Below are positions 21,353 through 30,160 of a stretch of 64,000 bases of DNA, piece after piece (position 1 is the first letter of the stretch; every line of letters starts with the position of its first letter). The DNA is from Meiothermus taiwanensis DSM 14542. Its GTDB lineage: Bacteria > Deinococcota > Deinococci > Deinococcales > Thermaceae. The position numbers and the translations under genes are program-made. Below the pieces are notes generated by a model. It was not told the DNA's origin. It saw nothing but the letters and a program-made list of their open reading frames with translations, and searched no databases. Where the stretch lies: the NCBI GenBank assembly GCA_000482765.1, contig AXWR01000010.1, forward strand, positions 1 to 64,000, in the 5' to 3' direction.

Positions 21353-21737
21353 CGGCCTGGCAGGCCGGACAGAGGCCCTGGTACTCGACCTGCACGTCTT
21401 CAATCACAAAGGCGGGGTACTTGGCCTTGACCTCGCTCAGCAGGTCGGGCAGCGGGTGCACGATGTCAAAGAAGCGGTTGCATTTGCGGCAGACCATGTG
21501 CAGGTGGCCGTCCAGGTTGGCCTCGTAGCGCAGGGCCTCTCCGGGTCGGGCCAGCGGCACCAGGTAGCCCTCCTCGGTGAGCGCGTCCAGGGTGCGGTAC
21601 ACCGTACCCAGGCTGATGCTGGGTACCTGCTTGCGTACTTCAGCATAGACCCAAGCAGCATCGGGGTGGTGGCCCTTGGCGCTGCGAACCACCTCGAGCA
21701 CGGCTTTACGCTGCTTGGTTAGGCGCTTCATTCTCAT
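21339..21737 (-). CDS. Fur-family metal-dependent regulator
   Basis: 132 aa. Winged-helix residues 1-80 (RLTKQRKAVLEVVRSAKGHH, then GTVYRTLDALTEEGYL) and a metal/dimer domain with HLHMVCRKC near residue 78 and CPAC near 124, giving both CxxC zinc pairs. It could be Fur, PerR or Zur; the sequence does not decide. It lies downstream of hemC, 103 bp apart, and may control haem or metal uptake. ATG at 21737 and at 21731 are both possible starts. Confidence 0.85.
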   Translation of the reverse strand: MRMKRLTKQRKAVLEVVRSAKGHHPDAAWVYAEVRKQVPSISLGTVYRTLDALTEEGYLVPLARPGEALRYEANLDGHLHMVCRKCNRFFDIVHPLPDLLSEVKAKYPAFVIEDVQVEYQGLCPACQAATAK

Positions 21738-21840
21738 AGCGATCCTTCGGGGATTGGCCGGGGTGCGTATTGAATCCCGACTATTAAGCTCAAGTTTACA
21801 ACAAAACCCCTGAGGAAATTAAGCCGGGATACAAAACGCC

Positions 21841-22740
21841 TCAGCGTTGTGGTGCAGGTACTGCGCTGAGCAGCTCCCGCCCCCCTTCGGCCAGCAAATC
21901 CTGGGCCAGGTCGTGGCCCAGCTCGGCGGCTTCTTCGGCGTCGCCCTCGATCTCGGCCCGGATCAGCTCGCGGCCATCGGGTGAGGCCACCACCCCTTGC
22001 AGCAGCAGGGTGTCGTCGCTCTCGAGGGTGGCCAGCGCGGCGGCGGCACACCCGTCGCCCGCACCCAGGGCCTTCAAGAAGGCCCGCTCGGCAATGGTTC
22101 GGACGAAGGAGGCCCGGTGGTTGAGGCTGTAGGCCAGCTCCTCGGCCCAGTCGTCGCCCTGGCGCACCTCGAGGCCCAGGGCTCCCTGGCCGGGTGCAGG
22201 CAGCATGATCTCGGGGTCCACAAGCTGGTCGATGCGGTTTCTCAAGTCCAGCCGCAGCAGGCTGGCCGCTCCAATGATCATCGCGTCGTACTCACCGGTG
22301 CCGAGGGCGCTCAGGCGGTCGTCCACGTCGCCCTCCAGATCACACACATTTAGGTCGGGGCGGTAGGCCAGCAACTGGGCCCTGCGCCGCAGGCTGTTGA
22401 CCCCCACCACGGCCCCTTTAGGCAGATCCTCCAGGCGTTTGGCGCTGCGCCCGACCAGGGCCTCGCGGGGCTCCATGCGCTTGGGCACCGCCACCAGCCG
22501 GAGGCCGGGTGCTTCCTGGGTGGGCAGGTATTTGAGCGAATACACGGCAATATCCACTTCCCGCTTGCTGAGGGCCTGTCGCAAGGCTTCGGCGGCGCTT
22601 TGCTCAGAGGCGTTTTTGGACTGTATGGTGCGTATTTTGAACTCGGTTTCGGGCCAGTTTTCTTTGAGGCGTTCCACCACCCAGCGGGTCTGGGCTTGCG
22701 CCAGCAGGCTCGCCCGGGCCCCTATTACGATGACGCGCAT
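21841..22740 (-). CDS. hemC: Porphobilinogen deaminase homologue with altered active site
   Basis: 299 aa. Overall similarity to HemC is clear: [11 protein letters not shown] at the start, SLRRRAQL near residue 120, [17 protein letters not shown] near 150, and [14 protein letters not shown] near 185. The cofactor Cys region is present (GDGCAAA near 235). However, the invariant HSMKDVP box reads YSLKYLP, so the catalytic Asp (Asp84 in E. coli) is Tyr; the GD and KGLF-xKELE segment before it is shortened; and RGN reads EGD. The ATG at 22740 is preceded by TAATAT 10 nt upstream. Function as a true deaminase is therefore uncertain. Confidence 0.75.
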   Translation of the reverse strand: MRVIVIGARASLLAQAQTRWVVERLKENWPETEFKIRTIQSKNASEQSAAEALRQALSKREVDIAVYSLKYLPTQEAPGLRLVAVPKRMEPREALVGRSAKRLEDLPKGAVVGVNSLRRRAQLLAYRPDLNVCDLEGDVDDRLSALGTGEYDAMIIGAASLLRLDLRNRIDQLVDPEIMLPAPGQGALGLEVRQGDDWAEELAYSLNHRASFVRTIAERAFLKALGAGDGCAAAALATLESDDTLLLQGVVASPDGRELIRAEIEGDAEEAAELGHDLAQDLLAEGGRELLSAVPAPQR

Positions 22741-22793
22741 AACGCCCAATATATTAGCCGGAAATTGCCTGCGGTGGTATGCGCGGCGGGCTT

Positions 22794-23036
22794 CTATGGG
22801 CGGTATGGTGGGGGAATGCAGTCCGGCACGAGTTCGAAATCACCCTGCACGGCTTTGGCTCTGCCTTCTTTGACCAACAAAAGCAGGGTTTGGTGGACAT
22901 ACTGCTGCACACGCCGCAGCGGGAGGGTCTCGGCGGCCAGCTCGGGCCGGTGCAGCTTGAGGAAAGCCCGGTGAAAAGCGGGCAACTCGTTCAGCGGGAG
23001 GGCGGCCTCGAGGGTGCTCCAGCGCACGGTGTTCAT
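22794..23036 (-). CDS. Small protein of unknown function
   Basis: 80 aa, mainly helical by composition ([14 protein letters not shown], then [20 protein letters not shown]). It looks like a small winged-helix or effector-type peptide but no family is recognised. It sits in the minus-strand run between the 142-aa secreted protein and hemC, with gaps of about 35 and 50 bp, so it is probably cotranscribed. Confidence 0.55.
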   Translation of the reverse strand: MNTVRWSTLEAALPLNELPAFHRAFLKLHRPELAAETLPLRRVQQYVHQTLLLLVKEGRAKAVQGDFELVPDCIPPPYRP

Positions 23037-23069
23037 GAGAGCCAGCCTACTCCTAAAGAAGCCCCCGCT

Positions 23070-23498
23070 CTACTTGGCGACCCCGAAGGCAAAAACCAGC
23101 TCGTCCCCCTTGCGCACCACAAACAGAAGGGCGGCCCGGCCGGCCTCGTTCCGCAGGTTGTAGCGGGTGCGCACCTCGCCGGCCACCTGGGTTTCCTGCT
23201 GGTTTTCCACGAAGTAGCCAGCGGCCGCAAAGCCGGTCAGAATCTGCTGGACAAAGCCGGGTTGCAGCCGGGCCGCCACGCCCCTGGCCGCGTAGACCTC
23301 CAGGTTGAACCGGCTGGCATCGGGGATGCGGGCCACAATGGCCTCGCTGCCGCGCCCGGCCTTAAAGGAGCCGGAGGGAAAGCGCACACTGGCATCCAGG
23401 CTAGAGGTGATGGCCGCCACCGTGGTCACCTCGACCAGGGTCTGGGCCAGGGCCGGAGCCCCCAGCAGGAGCAGCAAGCCAAGCAAAAGGGTCTTCAT
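23070..23498 (-). CDS. Secreted protein of unknown function
   Basis: 142 aa from the ATG at 23498; upstream codons add only a non-signal extension. Signal peptide MKTLLLGLLLLLGAPALAQ. The mature part is a mixed alpha/beta domain (FVQQILTGFAAAGYFVENQQ, GRAALLFVVRKGDELVFAFGVA). It lies between ubiD and the 80-aa gene in the same direction. No family recognised. Confidence 0.65.
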   Translation of the reverse strand: MKTLLLGLLLLLGAPALAQTLVEVTTVAAITSSLDASVRFPSGSFKAGRGSEAIVARIPDASRFNLEVYAARGVAARLQPGFVQQILTGFAAAGYFVENQQETQVAGEVRTRYNLRNEAGRAALLFVVRKGDELVFAFGVAK

Positions 23499-23535
23499 GC
23501 CTCGAGCATAGCGCCGGGCAGAGGGGGTTGCTGGG

Positions 23536-25365
23536 TTATTTGCCTCCGGACTGCCCCACGGGCACATCCCTGGGCGGCAAGGGGGGCAGCCCCAGGCGGC
23601 TCCAGCGCTCGTCTACCCGGCGCACGATCTCGGGGGACATCACAATTTTGGGCGGCCAGCGGCGGGTAAAGCCCTCCTCGGCCAGCTTGCGGGTGCCGTC
23701 CAGCACCAGCACCGGGCCCTCCACCCCCGGCAGCACCCAGGCGTCGCGCTCGGGGTCAATGTTGTTGAGCACCGCCCACATCACCTCGTCGAACTCGAGC
23801 GCGGTGTCGGCATCGGTCAGGAGCAGCAGCCGAATGCCGGCACTCTGGGGGGCTGCCAGCAGGCGCTCGGCCATCTCTCTGGCCTGGTGGGGGCGGGTTT
23901 TCTCGAAGGTGACCATCCAGATGCCCGGCAGCTGCTTCTGCCGCACCCCCGGGATGCCCGGCAGGCTGGGGTGGGCCTGGAGGGTAAAGGGCAGGGGGCC
24001 GCCTTCCTCCTCGAGCTTGGCCGTACCGTCCACAATCAGCTTGCCCCCGTAGCCCATGGCGCGGGAGGAATGGTCGAGCACGTCGATGGGGCCGCGCGAG
24101 ATGAGCGTGTCGCGCCCTGGCACGGCCTGTAGAAGGGCTTTTTGCAGGGCCTCGGGCCCCTTCAGGGGAGCGCCCGCATCCAGCACCACGATCACCTTGG
24201 CAAACATCATCTGGCCCAGCCCAAACAGGCCGTTGGCCACCTTGTAGGCCTGGCCGGGGTAACGCTTCTCGATGCTCACGTTCACCCAGTTGTGGGCCAC
24301 CCCGGCGGGCGGCATGTGGTAGTCGTGGATCTCCGGCAGGATGAGCTGGGCCGCGGGCAGAAAGAGCCGTTCGGAGGCCTCGATCAGGTAGGCGTCCTCC
24401 ATGGGCGGGCGGCCCACGATGGTGGCCGGGTAAACCGCGTTTTTGCGGTGGGTGATGGCGGTGATGTGGAAGCGGGGGTAGTAGTCTTCCAGGGTGTAAA
24501 AGCCGGTGTGGTCGCCAAAAGGCCCTTCCAGCACCAGCTCCTCGGCAGGGTCGATGTAGCCCTCGAGCACGAACTCGGCCTCGGCGGGCACCGGCAGGTC
24601 TACCGTAACGCCCTTGGTCAGCTCGACCGGCTGCCCCCGTAGAAATCCGGCCAGGTTGAACTCATTGACGCCCGGAATGGGGGGCACGGGGGCGGTGGCG
24701 GCGTAGGTCAGGATGGGGTCGCCGCCCAGGGCCACGGCCACCTCCAGCCGCTTCCCCAGCTTTTTGGCTTTGTCGTAGTGCCGCCGCCCCACCTTGTGTA
24801 GCTGCCAGTGCATGGCGGTGCTCTGCTTGTCCAGCACCTGCATGCGGTACATGCCCAGGTTAAGCTCGCCCGTTTCCGGGTCTTTGGATATCACCAGCGG
24901 CAGGGTGATGAAGGGGCCGCCGTCTAAGGGCCAGCACTTGAGGATGGGCATTCTAAATAGGTCTACCTGCTCGCCCCGCCAAATCACCTCCTGCACCGGC
25001 CCGCCGCGCACTTTTTTGGGGAAGAAGCCCTTGAGCTCCCGCAGCTTGGGCAGCAGGGCGAGGGCCGCCTTGAGGCCGCCCTTGCCGGGGTTGAGGTTCA
25101 TCAGCTGGGCCACCCGCACCGCCAGATCGTCCAGGCGTTTCACGCCCATGGCCCGCGCGGTGCGCTCGGCGGTGCCGAACCCCCCGATGAAAACCGGGAA
25201 GTCGCGCCCTTCGACGTTTTCAAACAGCAGGGCCGGGCCGCCCGACTTGACCATTCGGTCGGCGATCTCGGTGATCTCCAGCTCGCAGGAGACCGGCTCC
25301 TTGATGCGAACGAGCTCTCCGTGGCGCTCGAGGTCGCGGATGAAGGCCTGGAGGTTCTTGTACAT
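23536..25365 (-). CDS. ubiD: UbiD-family decarboxylase
   Basis: 609 aa from the ATG at 25365, which has GGAG 4 nt upstream; the open frame extends to 25473 without a ribosome site. UbiD landmarks: PALLFENVEG near residue 38, IPGVNEFNLAGFLRGQPVEL near 230, LEGPFGDHTGFYTLEDYYP near 275 (Glu of the E-R-E set), PPMEDAYLIEASE near 315 and GPIDVLDHSSRAMGYGGKL near 425. These enzymes use prenylated FMN to decarboxylate aromatic acids in quinone synthesis. A UbiX partner is not in the window. It could serve menaquinone synthesis, but this is inference. Confidence 0.88.
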   Translation of the reverse strand: MYKNLQAFIRDLERHGELVRIKEPVSCELEITEIADRMVKSGGPALLFENVEGRDFPVFIGGFGTAERTARAMGVKRLDDLAVRVAQLMNLNPGKGGLKAALALLPKLRELKGFFPKKVRGGPVQEVIWRGEQVDLFRMPILKCWPLDGGPFITLPLVISKDPETGELNLGMYRMQVLDKQSTAMHWQLHKVGRRHYDKAKKLGKRLEVAVALGGDPILTYAATAPVPPIPGVNEFNLAGFLRGQPVELTKGVTVDLPVPAEAEFVLEGYIDPAEELVLEGPFGDHTGFYTLEDYYPRFHITAITHRKNAVYPATIVGRPPMEDAYLIEASERLFLPAAQLILPEIHDYHMPPAGVAHNWVNVSIEKRYPGQAYKVANGLFGLGQMMFAKVIVVLDAGAPLKGPEALQKALLQAVPGRDTLISRGPIDVLDHSSRAMGYGGKLIVDGTAKLEEEGGPLPFTLQAHPSLPGIPGVRQKQLPGIWMVTFEKTRPHQAREMAERLLAAPQSAGIRLLLLTDADTALEFDEVMWAVLNNIDPERDAWVLPGVEGPVLVLDGTRKLAEEGFTRRWPPKIVMSPEIVRRVDERWSRLGLPPLPPRDVPVGQSGGK

Positions 25366-25488
25366 CTGCTCCAGAATAGCCGATACGGCCCAGGGCAATA
25401 TGGAAGCAGGTTCCGGTATTGGGGAAAGGGCCTGTCGCCCGCCCTTCAGGGATGGCCTCCACGACCTGGCCAACCGGCTGGGCAGGGG

Positions 25489-25818
25489 TCATGGCTCCAA
25501 AAGCAGGTGCTCGAGGCGAAACCGCCGAGGGGTTCCATACACCAGAACCGCCTCCAGCCGCACCGCCGCATCGTCCCGGCCCAGCAGATAGAGCACCGAC
25601 CGGTAGATGCGCCGGTACTTGGTGGGCGTAAGGGCCTCGAGGGGGCTACCAAAAGCCTCGTTGCTACGCTGCTTGACCTCTACCGCCACATAGGTGGGGC
25701 CGTCCTGCATCCAGAGGTCAATCTCACCAAAAGGGGTGCGTTTGTTCCGCCCCAGCAACACATAGCCCTTGGCCTGTAGGTGCTGGCAGGCCAGAGCCTC
25801 GGCCCAGGCCCCCTTCAT
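25489..25818 (-). CDS. yraN: YraN/UPF0102 family protein
   Basis: 109 aa. The restriction-endonuclease-like fold is clear: [29 protein letters not shown], and VAVEVKQR, giving the E-D-ExK catalytic set, followed by [16 protein letters not shown]. The biological role of the family is not settled; a nuclease role in recombination or repair is often suggested. It overlaps the PASTA gene by 4 bp (ATGA). Confidence 0.86.
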   Translation of the reverse strand: MKGAWAEALACQHLQAKGYVLLGRNKRTPFGEIDLWMQDGPTYVAVEVKQRSNEAFGSPLEALTPTKYRRIYRSVLYLLGRDDAAVRLEAVLVYGTPRRFRLEHLLLEP

Positions 25819-27416
25819 AACGGGCTTTCCAGCACCTGCTGCCCGTTGACCACCACCCGCAGCACCGCGCTGCCGCGCACCACAATCTCCTGGTTAAAGC
25901 TCCAGGGCTGCTGCACCGGCCCCTCAAACACCGTGTTGACCAGTACCTCGTCCTGCACGGTGATGATCACCACCGCGTTGGGGATGTCTTCCGGCAGGGT
26001 GTAGCTCACGTTCACCCGCCGTTCTTGCGGCCCGGTGGGTGTGGGTGTGGGGCTGGGCTGGTTTATGTTCGGGTTGGTGGGTGCTGGTGCGGGCTCGGGG
26101 GGCGGGGGTGCCTCTAGGCGAGCAGGGGCGAAGGGGGAGGCTTTGGGAAGGGTGGCCACCGGCTGGGCAGCCACCAGAACGCGTACCACCGTTTCACGGG
26201 GCAGCACCACGCCGGGGCCGGGTTCCTGGCCCACCACCAGCCCGTCGGGCGCGCCCGAGGCCACCCGCACCACCTGGGCCTGGAGTTCGGCCACCGTCAG
26301 GATGTAACGGGCCTCCTCCTCGGTCAGGCCGGTTAGGTCGGGCAGCAGGGTCTCGCGCACCGGCGGGCGGGTTCCGGTGGAGACCAGGAGCCGCACCCCC
26401 TCGCCGGGGCGCAGGGGCTGGCCTTCGCTGGGAATGCTGGCCAGGACGGTATCGGCAGTGTCGCCCGAGGCCATGCGGGTGATCCCGGCGACACGGTAAC
26501 CGGCGGCCTCGAGGGCCTGGCGGGCATCCTCGAGGGAGCGCCCGCTCACGGTGGGTACGCTGCCGAGGCGGGGTTTGTTGACCACCAGCTCCAGCCTGCG
26601 CCCTGGCTTGACGCGGGTGCCGGGATCGGGGGTTTGCTCCAGAATCTGATCCTTGGGCAGCGAAACATCGCTGCCTTCGGTAAACTCCACCTTCAACCCG
26701 TAGCTGCGCACAGCCTCCAGGGCCTGCCGGGGGGTTTTGCCCACCAGGTCGGGCAGCACATACTCCGGCGGGTTCAGGTAGCGGTTGGTGGCCTGCCAGA
26801 GGGCCAGACTTCCCAGGGCCAGCATCAGCAAGCCCGGAAGCCAGCCGGGCCAGCTTCCAAAGTGAAGGCGCTGTGGGGCGCGGGGCCGGGTCTCGAGGTG
26901 GGCACGGGGGGCAGGTTTGCGGGGCATCTCGATCCTGGACGGGTGTTCTTGAGGCTGGACGGTGGAGGGGTCAAGGGGCAGGGTGGCTGGGTTGGTGCGG
27001 TTTGTGGCGGTGGGGGCTGGGGTAAGTTGTGGGTGCAGTTTCCCCACTAGGGGCCGCCCATCCACCTCGGTGGCCTCGAGGTCGCTCTCCTGGTAACCAA
27101 AGGGTTCGAGAAGCTCCAGAATTGGTCGGAGCCGCCGGGGTTTGAGCGCGATTTTGGGCTGCTCGGGCCAGAAGACATAGTAGCGCCCCGGATTGGCCGA
27201 GACCAGCACCCCTTGCGGTAAAAAACCCTGGTTTTCCAGCCGCCGAATTGCATTTTTGTAGCGGTGGAAAGCGGTGCGGGCCTCAGGGGTATGCACCTCG
27301 AACCAATACAAATGTCCTTTCAGGCCCTCGGGTATCTGCGCCTGATAGACGCGCAAAAAGCCCTGGGCAGGCTCCTCACCAAGAATTGTGAACTTGTCGT
27401 CCAGCAACGACACCAC
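25815..27416 (-). CDS. Membrane PASTA-domain protein with kinase-N-lobe-like start
   Basis: 533 aa. Residues 1-90 ([52 protein letters not shown]) look like the N-lobe of a PknB-type Ser/Thr kinase, but no catalytic loop (HRD) or DFG follows. After a Pro-rich linker comes one membrane helix (about 190-210) and three PASTA repeats (about 212-278, 280-345, 348-415). The end ([20 protein letters not shown], then [15 protein letters not shown]) resembles the RodZ C-terminal domain. PASTA domains bind cell-wall muropeptides. The start is GTG at 27416 (or 27413), close after TATAAT (27422-27427). Confidence 0.75.
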   Translation of the reverse strand: MVSLLDDKFTILGEEPAQGFLRVYQAQIPEGLKGHLYWFEVHTPEARTAFHRYKNAIRRLENQGFLPQGVLVSANPGRYYVFWPEQPKIALKPRRLRPILELLEPFGYQESDLEATEVDGRPLVGKLHPQLTPAPTATNRTNPATLPLDPSTVQPQEHPSRIEMPRKPAPRAHLETRPRAPQRLHFGSWPGWLPGLLMLALGSLALWQATNRYLNPPEYVLPDLVGKTPRQALEAVRSYGLKVEFTEGSDVSLPKDQILEQTPDPGTRVKPGRRLELVVNKPRLGSVPTVSGRSLEDARQALEAAGYRVAGITRMASGDTADTVLASIPSEGQPLRPGEGVRLLVSTGTRPPVRETLLPDLTGLTEEEARYILTVAELQAQVVRVASGAPDGLVVGQEPGPGVVLPRETVVRVLVAAQPVATLPKASPFAPARLEAPPPPEPAPAPTNPNINQPSPTPTPTGPQERRVNVSYTLPEDIPNAVVIITVQDEVLVNTVFEGPVQQPWSFNQEIVVRGSAVLRVVVNGQQVLESPL

Positions 27417-27561
27417 AAGCGATTATACAGACCCCCACGAGGGCATTATGAGGGTCTGCAATTGTACCCACAGCAAGAAAGCCGCCGCAGGCACCCGTAA
27501 CGCTTTGCTGGATGGCCCAGGCCCAAAGGTCACACTCGAGTTCAACGCTTCAGGGTATGAT

Positions 27562-27589
27562 TTGCAATTTAATTTTGCATTGCTATCAT
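27562..27589 (+). promoter_or_regulatory. Promoter of the methyltransferase gene
   Basis: TTGCAA (27562-27567), 16-bp spacer, TATCAT (27584-27589), 11 nt before the ATG, consistent with a leaderless message. TGCAA/TTGCA (27563-27579) make an inverted repeat inside it, a possible operator. The AT-rich 27540-27600 patch stands out against GC-rich flanks. Confidence 0.6.
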
Positions 27590-27600
27590 TAAAACCGAGC

Positions 27601-28395
27601 ATGACTTCTCATTTTAGTCGGGTGGCCTTTACCTACGACCGAACACGGTACCATCCTCCTGAGGTTTCTGGGCGTATCGCTACCGCCCTCACGGCGCCCG
27701 TTGAGAAGTTATTCCGCGATCCCTTGTTTCTGGAGATTGGGGCGGGTACTGGTCGGATTGCAGTGCCGATTATTGCCCGTGGGTACCGCTATATTGCCCT
27801 GGACAACAACCCGGCCATGCTCGAGGTGCTACGGCAAAAGGTGGCCGGGGTGGCCCGTAAAGCCCGCCTGGTCGAGGCCGATGCTCGTGAGTTACCCTTC
27901 GAACGGGCCAGCCTCCATGCCGTGATTGCGGTGCACTGCTGGCACCTGATAGAAGGCTGGCAGCAGGCCCTGCAGGAGAGCCTGCGGGTGCTGCGCCCCG
28001 GGGGTTTTTTGTTTGAGGGCTGGGATCGATCCAATGGAGAAAGCGAGGACTGGCGTATCCAGCAAAAGTGGCAGGAAATTCTGGCTGGGTTGGGTTATCG
28101 GCTGGTTCGAGGCCGGCACCAGGCCCGCCTGGAGGAGGTGGAAAGAGAGCTGGTTCGTTATGGGCTCGAGCCCAGATCCAGGATTGTAGCTGACTGGGTA
28201 GAGCTGCGCAGCCCCCGAACCAGCCTGGAGATGCTGCTGGAACGCATTTACTCCTTTACCTGGGCTGTCCCCGAGGAGGTGTTCAGGCCCTCCGTGCTCG
28301 AGCTAGCCCGGTGGGTCGAGGCCACCTACCCCGATCCCGATGTGGAGTACCCAATTCACTGGCAATTTGTGGTGCGTAGCAGCCGGGTTGCCTAG
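27601..28395 (+). CDS. Class I SAM-dependent methyltransferase
   Basis: 264 aa from the ATG at 27601; the frame stays open to 27388 but without a coding look. The SAM-binding motif I is FLEIGAGTGRIAVPI near residue 40, motif II region LVEADARELPF near 88, and ESLRVLRPGGFLFEGWDR near 127. Rossmann-type small-molecule methyltransferase, of the UbiE/type-11 kind. The substrate cannot be read. The gene ends 35 bp before repeat R1d. Confidence 0.82.
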   Translation: MTSHFSRVAFTYDRTRYHPPEVSGRIATALTAPVEKLFRDPLFLEIGAGTGRIAVPIIARGYRYIALDNNPAMLEVLRQKVAGVARKARLVEADARELPFERASLHAVIAVHCWHLIEGWQQALQESLRVLRPGGFLFEGWDRSNGESEDWRIQQKWQEILAGLGYRLVRGRHQARLEEVERELVRYGLEPRSRIVADWVELRSPRTSLEMLLERIYSFTWAVPEEVFRPSVLELARWVEATYPDPDVEYPIHWQFVVRSSRVA

Positions 28396-28429
28396 GATGC
28401 GAATCGACCCTACGTAGCCGTGTTATATC

Positions 28430-28488
28430 GGATTCAATAAAGATAATCATCCAAAGCAAAAACCTCCAGAGTTTATCTTTTTGAATCC
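28430..28488. repeat. Dispersed palindromic repeat R1, copy d
   Basis: GGATTCAATAAAGATAATCA at the left and TTTATCTTTTTGAATCC at the right are inverted ends. Inverted relative to copies b, c and e. Placed between two convergent genes; with R3c directly after it. Confidence 0.88.
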
Positions 28489-28582
28489 TATAGCACACCC
28501 CTTCGCTACGCTCAGCGCAGAAAGCGTACCCCTTCGGTTGGGTTGGTTCGGCGCCGGAAGGCAGCGAACTAACCCAGTCCTG
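28489..28582. repeat. Dispersed repeat R3, copy c (deletion form, inverted)
   Basis: TATAGCACACCCCTTCGCTA, CGCTCAGCG and AGAAAGCGTA align with the reverse complement of the right part of 14702-14836; TTGGTTCG/CGAACTAA form the hairpin. About 40 bp present in R3a are missing. It ends at the stop codon of the PfkB gene. Confidence 0.8.
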
Positions 28583-28584
28583 TA

Positions 28585-29538
28585 TTATCTGTGAACAAAA
28601 CCGAACTGCTCGAGGCGCCGCTTGATTTCAGCATCCATGGGCGGGCGGGCCCCAAACCGTCCGATCACCCAGCCCGCCACCTGCACCGCGAGCTGCCCGG
28701 CGGCCAGGGCATCTTTAGAACGCAGGTAATGCCCCAGGAAGGCTCCCCCAAACGAATCCCCGGCCCCGGTGGCGTCTACCGGCTGGTCGCGGGTGGCTGG
28801 AAGCTCGATGAGCCGGCCCCGGTCGAGAATCAGGGCCCCATCGGCGGCCAGCTTGAGCAGAATCATGGCCTCGGGGTAGAGCTTTTGCAGCACCTCGAGG
28901 ATGTCCTTGGGGTCTCGCGCCCCGGTGAGGGCCTGGCCTTCGTCCAGGTTGGGAAAGACAAAATCCAACGAGAGATCGCGGGTCATGCGGCGGAACTCCT
29001 CGCGCCCAATTTCCCGGATCATCTGGAACGAGGCCGGGTCGAAAGATACCGTTACACCGGCCTCGCGTGCGACGTGTACGGCTTTGAGCGCGGCCTGGCG
29101 TGGTGGGTCGGTAAAGAGCGACCAGGCCGTCACGTGCAGGTGCCCGGCCTGCCGGATCACCTCCAGCGGTACTTCCTCGGGACGCAGCTCGAAGTCGGCC
29201 CCCTGGGAGGTGAGCATGGAACGCTGTCCGGCAGCATCGATCAGCACCAGGATTACGCCAGTGGGGGTGCTGCTGTTCCAGATGATGTGGGGCTCTACCC
29301 CTTCGCTGGCCAACTCCTGCACCGCAAACTCGCCGAAGCGGTCGCGCCCTACGGCCCCGATAAAACCCGCCGGATAGCCCACCCGGGCTGCCCACACCGC
29401 CACATTGGCCGCACTTCCGCCGCCCATCAGCAAAACCCGCCCGGTGGTATCCCCGCCGGGCAGCAGCAGGGTATTGGGTTTGGCCAGCACATCCCAGGTA
29501 AGGTCGCCCAGGGCAACGAGGGGTTTGAGCGTAGTCAT
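28585..29538 (-). CDS. PfkB-family carbohydrate kinase
   Basis: 317 aa. N-terminal GGGSAANVAVWAARVG near residue 40 and the C-terminal anion hole/catalytic motif VDATGAGDSFGGAFLG near 252 are complete. Family members phosphorylate ribose, fructose, adenosine, 2-keto-3-deoxygluconate and others; which one cannot be decided. The last codons border repeat R3c. It is divergent from tRNA-Trp. Confidence 0.85.
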   Translation of the reverse strand: MTTLKPLVALGDLTWDVLAKPNTLLLPGGDTTGRVLLMGGGSAANVAVWAARVGYPAGFIGAVGRDRFGEFAVQELASEGVEPHIIWNSSTPTGVILVLIDAAGQRSMLTSQGADFELRPEEVPLEVIRQAGHLHVTAWSLFTDPPRQAALKAVHVAREAGVTVSFDPASFQMIREIGREEFRRMTRDLSLDFVFPNLDEGQALTGARDPKDILEVLQKLYPEAMILLKLAADGALILDRGRLIELPATRDQPVDATGAGDSFGGAFLGHYLRSKDALAAGQLAVQVAGWVIGRFGARPPMDAEIKRRLEQFGFVHR

Positions 29539-29567
29539 CGGGCCGATTCTACCCTGGCCTGCCCCGG

Positions 29568-29596
29568 TTGTCGGTTCTGTGTCCCTGTGCTACAAT
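29568..29596 (+). promoter_or_regulatory. Promoter of tRNA-Trp
   Basis: TTGTCG (29568-29573), 17-bp spacer, TACAAT (29591-29596), 15 nt before the tRNA. Confidence 0.75.
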
Positions 29597-29611
29597 CCGA
29601 TGCGCTAGTGT

Positions 29612-29688
29612 GGGCCGTTAGCTCAGCCCGGTAGAGCACTCGTCTCCAAAACGAGGTGTCGGAGGTTCGAATCCTTCACGGCCCGCCA
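29612..29688 (+). tRNA. tRNA-Trp(CCA)
   Basis: 77-nt cloverleaf. Acceptor GGGCCGT/ACGGCCC, D-arm AGCTCAGCCCGGTAGAGC, anticodon stem CTCGT/ACGAG with loop CTCCAAA (anticodon CCA), T-arm GAGGTTCGAATCC, encoded CCA at 29686-29688. Confidence 0.96.
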
Positions 29689-29705
29689 GACTGTCCAGAA
29701 CGCAA

Positions 29706-29740
29706 AAAACCCGAGGTGCCAATCCTTGGGTTTTGCTTTT
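29706..29740 (+). terminator. Terminator of tRNA-Trp
   Basis: AAAACCCGAGG (29706-29716) pairs with CCTTGGGTTTT (29724-29734) with one G-T wobble; GCTTTT follows. Confidence 0.85.
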
Positions 29741-29913
29741 GATACCAAGTCTGGGTGAATCATCACACATCGGAAAGCCGACCCCAGCCCTGACACCCCC
29801 GGATGAGGCCAGCGTGCCCCTGGTGGCACCCTGGCTCTTTGCGGCCCGTTCGAGTTCTTCCAGGCCGGGATTTTGTGTGACTATTTACCTAGATTCCGTA
29901 TGACCCCAGATTT

Positions 29914-30134
29914 TTACCCCTGCGCCCTGACCCCCGGCAGGTCTTCAGGGCCAATGACCCAGCCCCGGCGCTCCTGCTGGAGTAGGTGACGGTACACCCC
30001 CGGAGTGATCTTGGGGCTGGTGTGCCCCATCCGTTCCGCCACCAATGCCATTTGCCAGCATGTGCGAGCCGTAGCCGTAGGAGTGTCTGAGGTTGTGCAC
30101 CCGCACCGATGAGAAAGACTCCTCTAGACGTTCG
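29914..30134 (-). pseudogene. Tyrosine recombinase (integrase), C-terminal remnant
   Basis: Two minus-strand frames join to the C-terminus of a phage-type integrase. The first gives RLVERLEE, then RVHNLRHSYGYGSHMLANG (box II HxLRH). A small non-triplet deletion near 30041 shifts to a frame giving VAERMGHTSPKITPGVYRHL (box II His, nucleophile Tyr) and LLQQERRGWVIGPEDLPG before the stop at 29914. The N-terminal and core regions are gone and the upstream side runs into the 3' end of rarA. It lies about 225 bp after tRNA-Trp, a common integration target. The stretch 29741-29913 shows no gene. Confidence 0.8.
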
Positions 30135-30160
30135 ACGAGCCGCCTTAGCGGCTCGTTTTT
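30135..30160 (+). terminator. Terminator-like hairpin at the rarA 3' end
   Basis: ACGAGCCGC (30135-30143), loop CTTA, GCGGCTCGT (30148-30156), then TTTTT. The T-tract is on the plus strand, opposite to rarA, whose stop codon lies inside the loop. It would end a plus-strand transcript coming from the tRNA-Trp side. Confidence 0.6.

Noticed and set aside
21738-21840. Fur box upstream of the Fur-family gene
   Set aside because: The AT-rich patch has no convincing 19-bp inverted repeat.
22741-22749. TTG start for hemC giving three extra residues
   Set aside because: The ATG at 22740 fits the GARAS motif distance and lies 10 nt after TAATAT.
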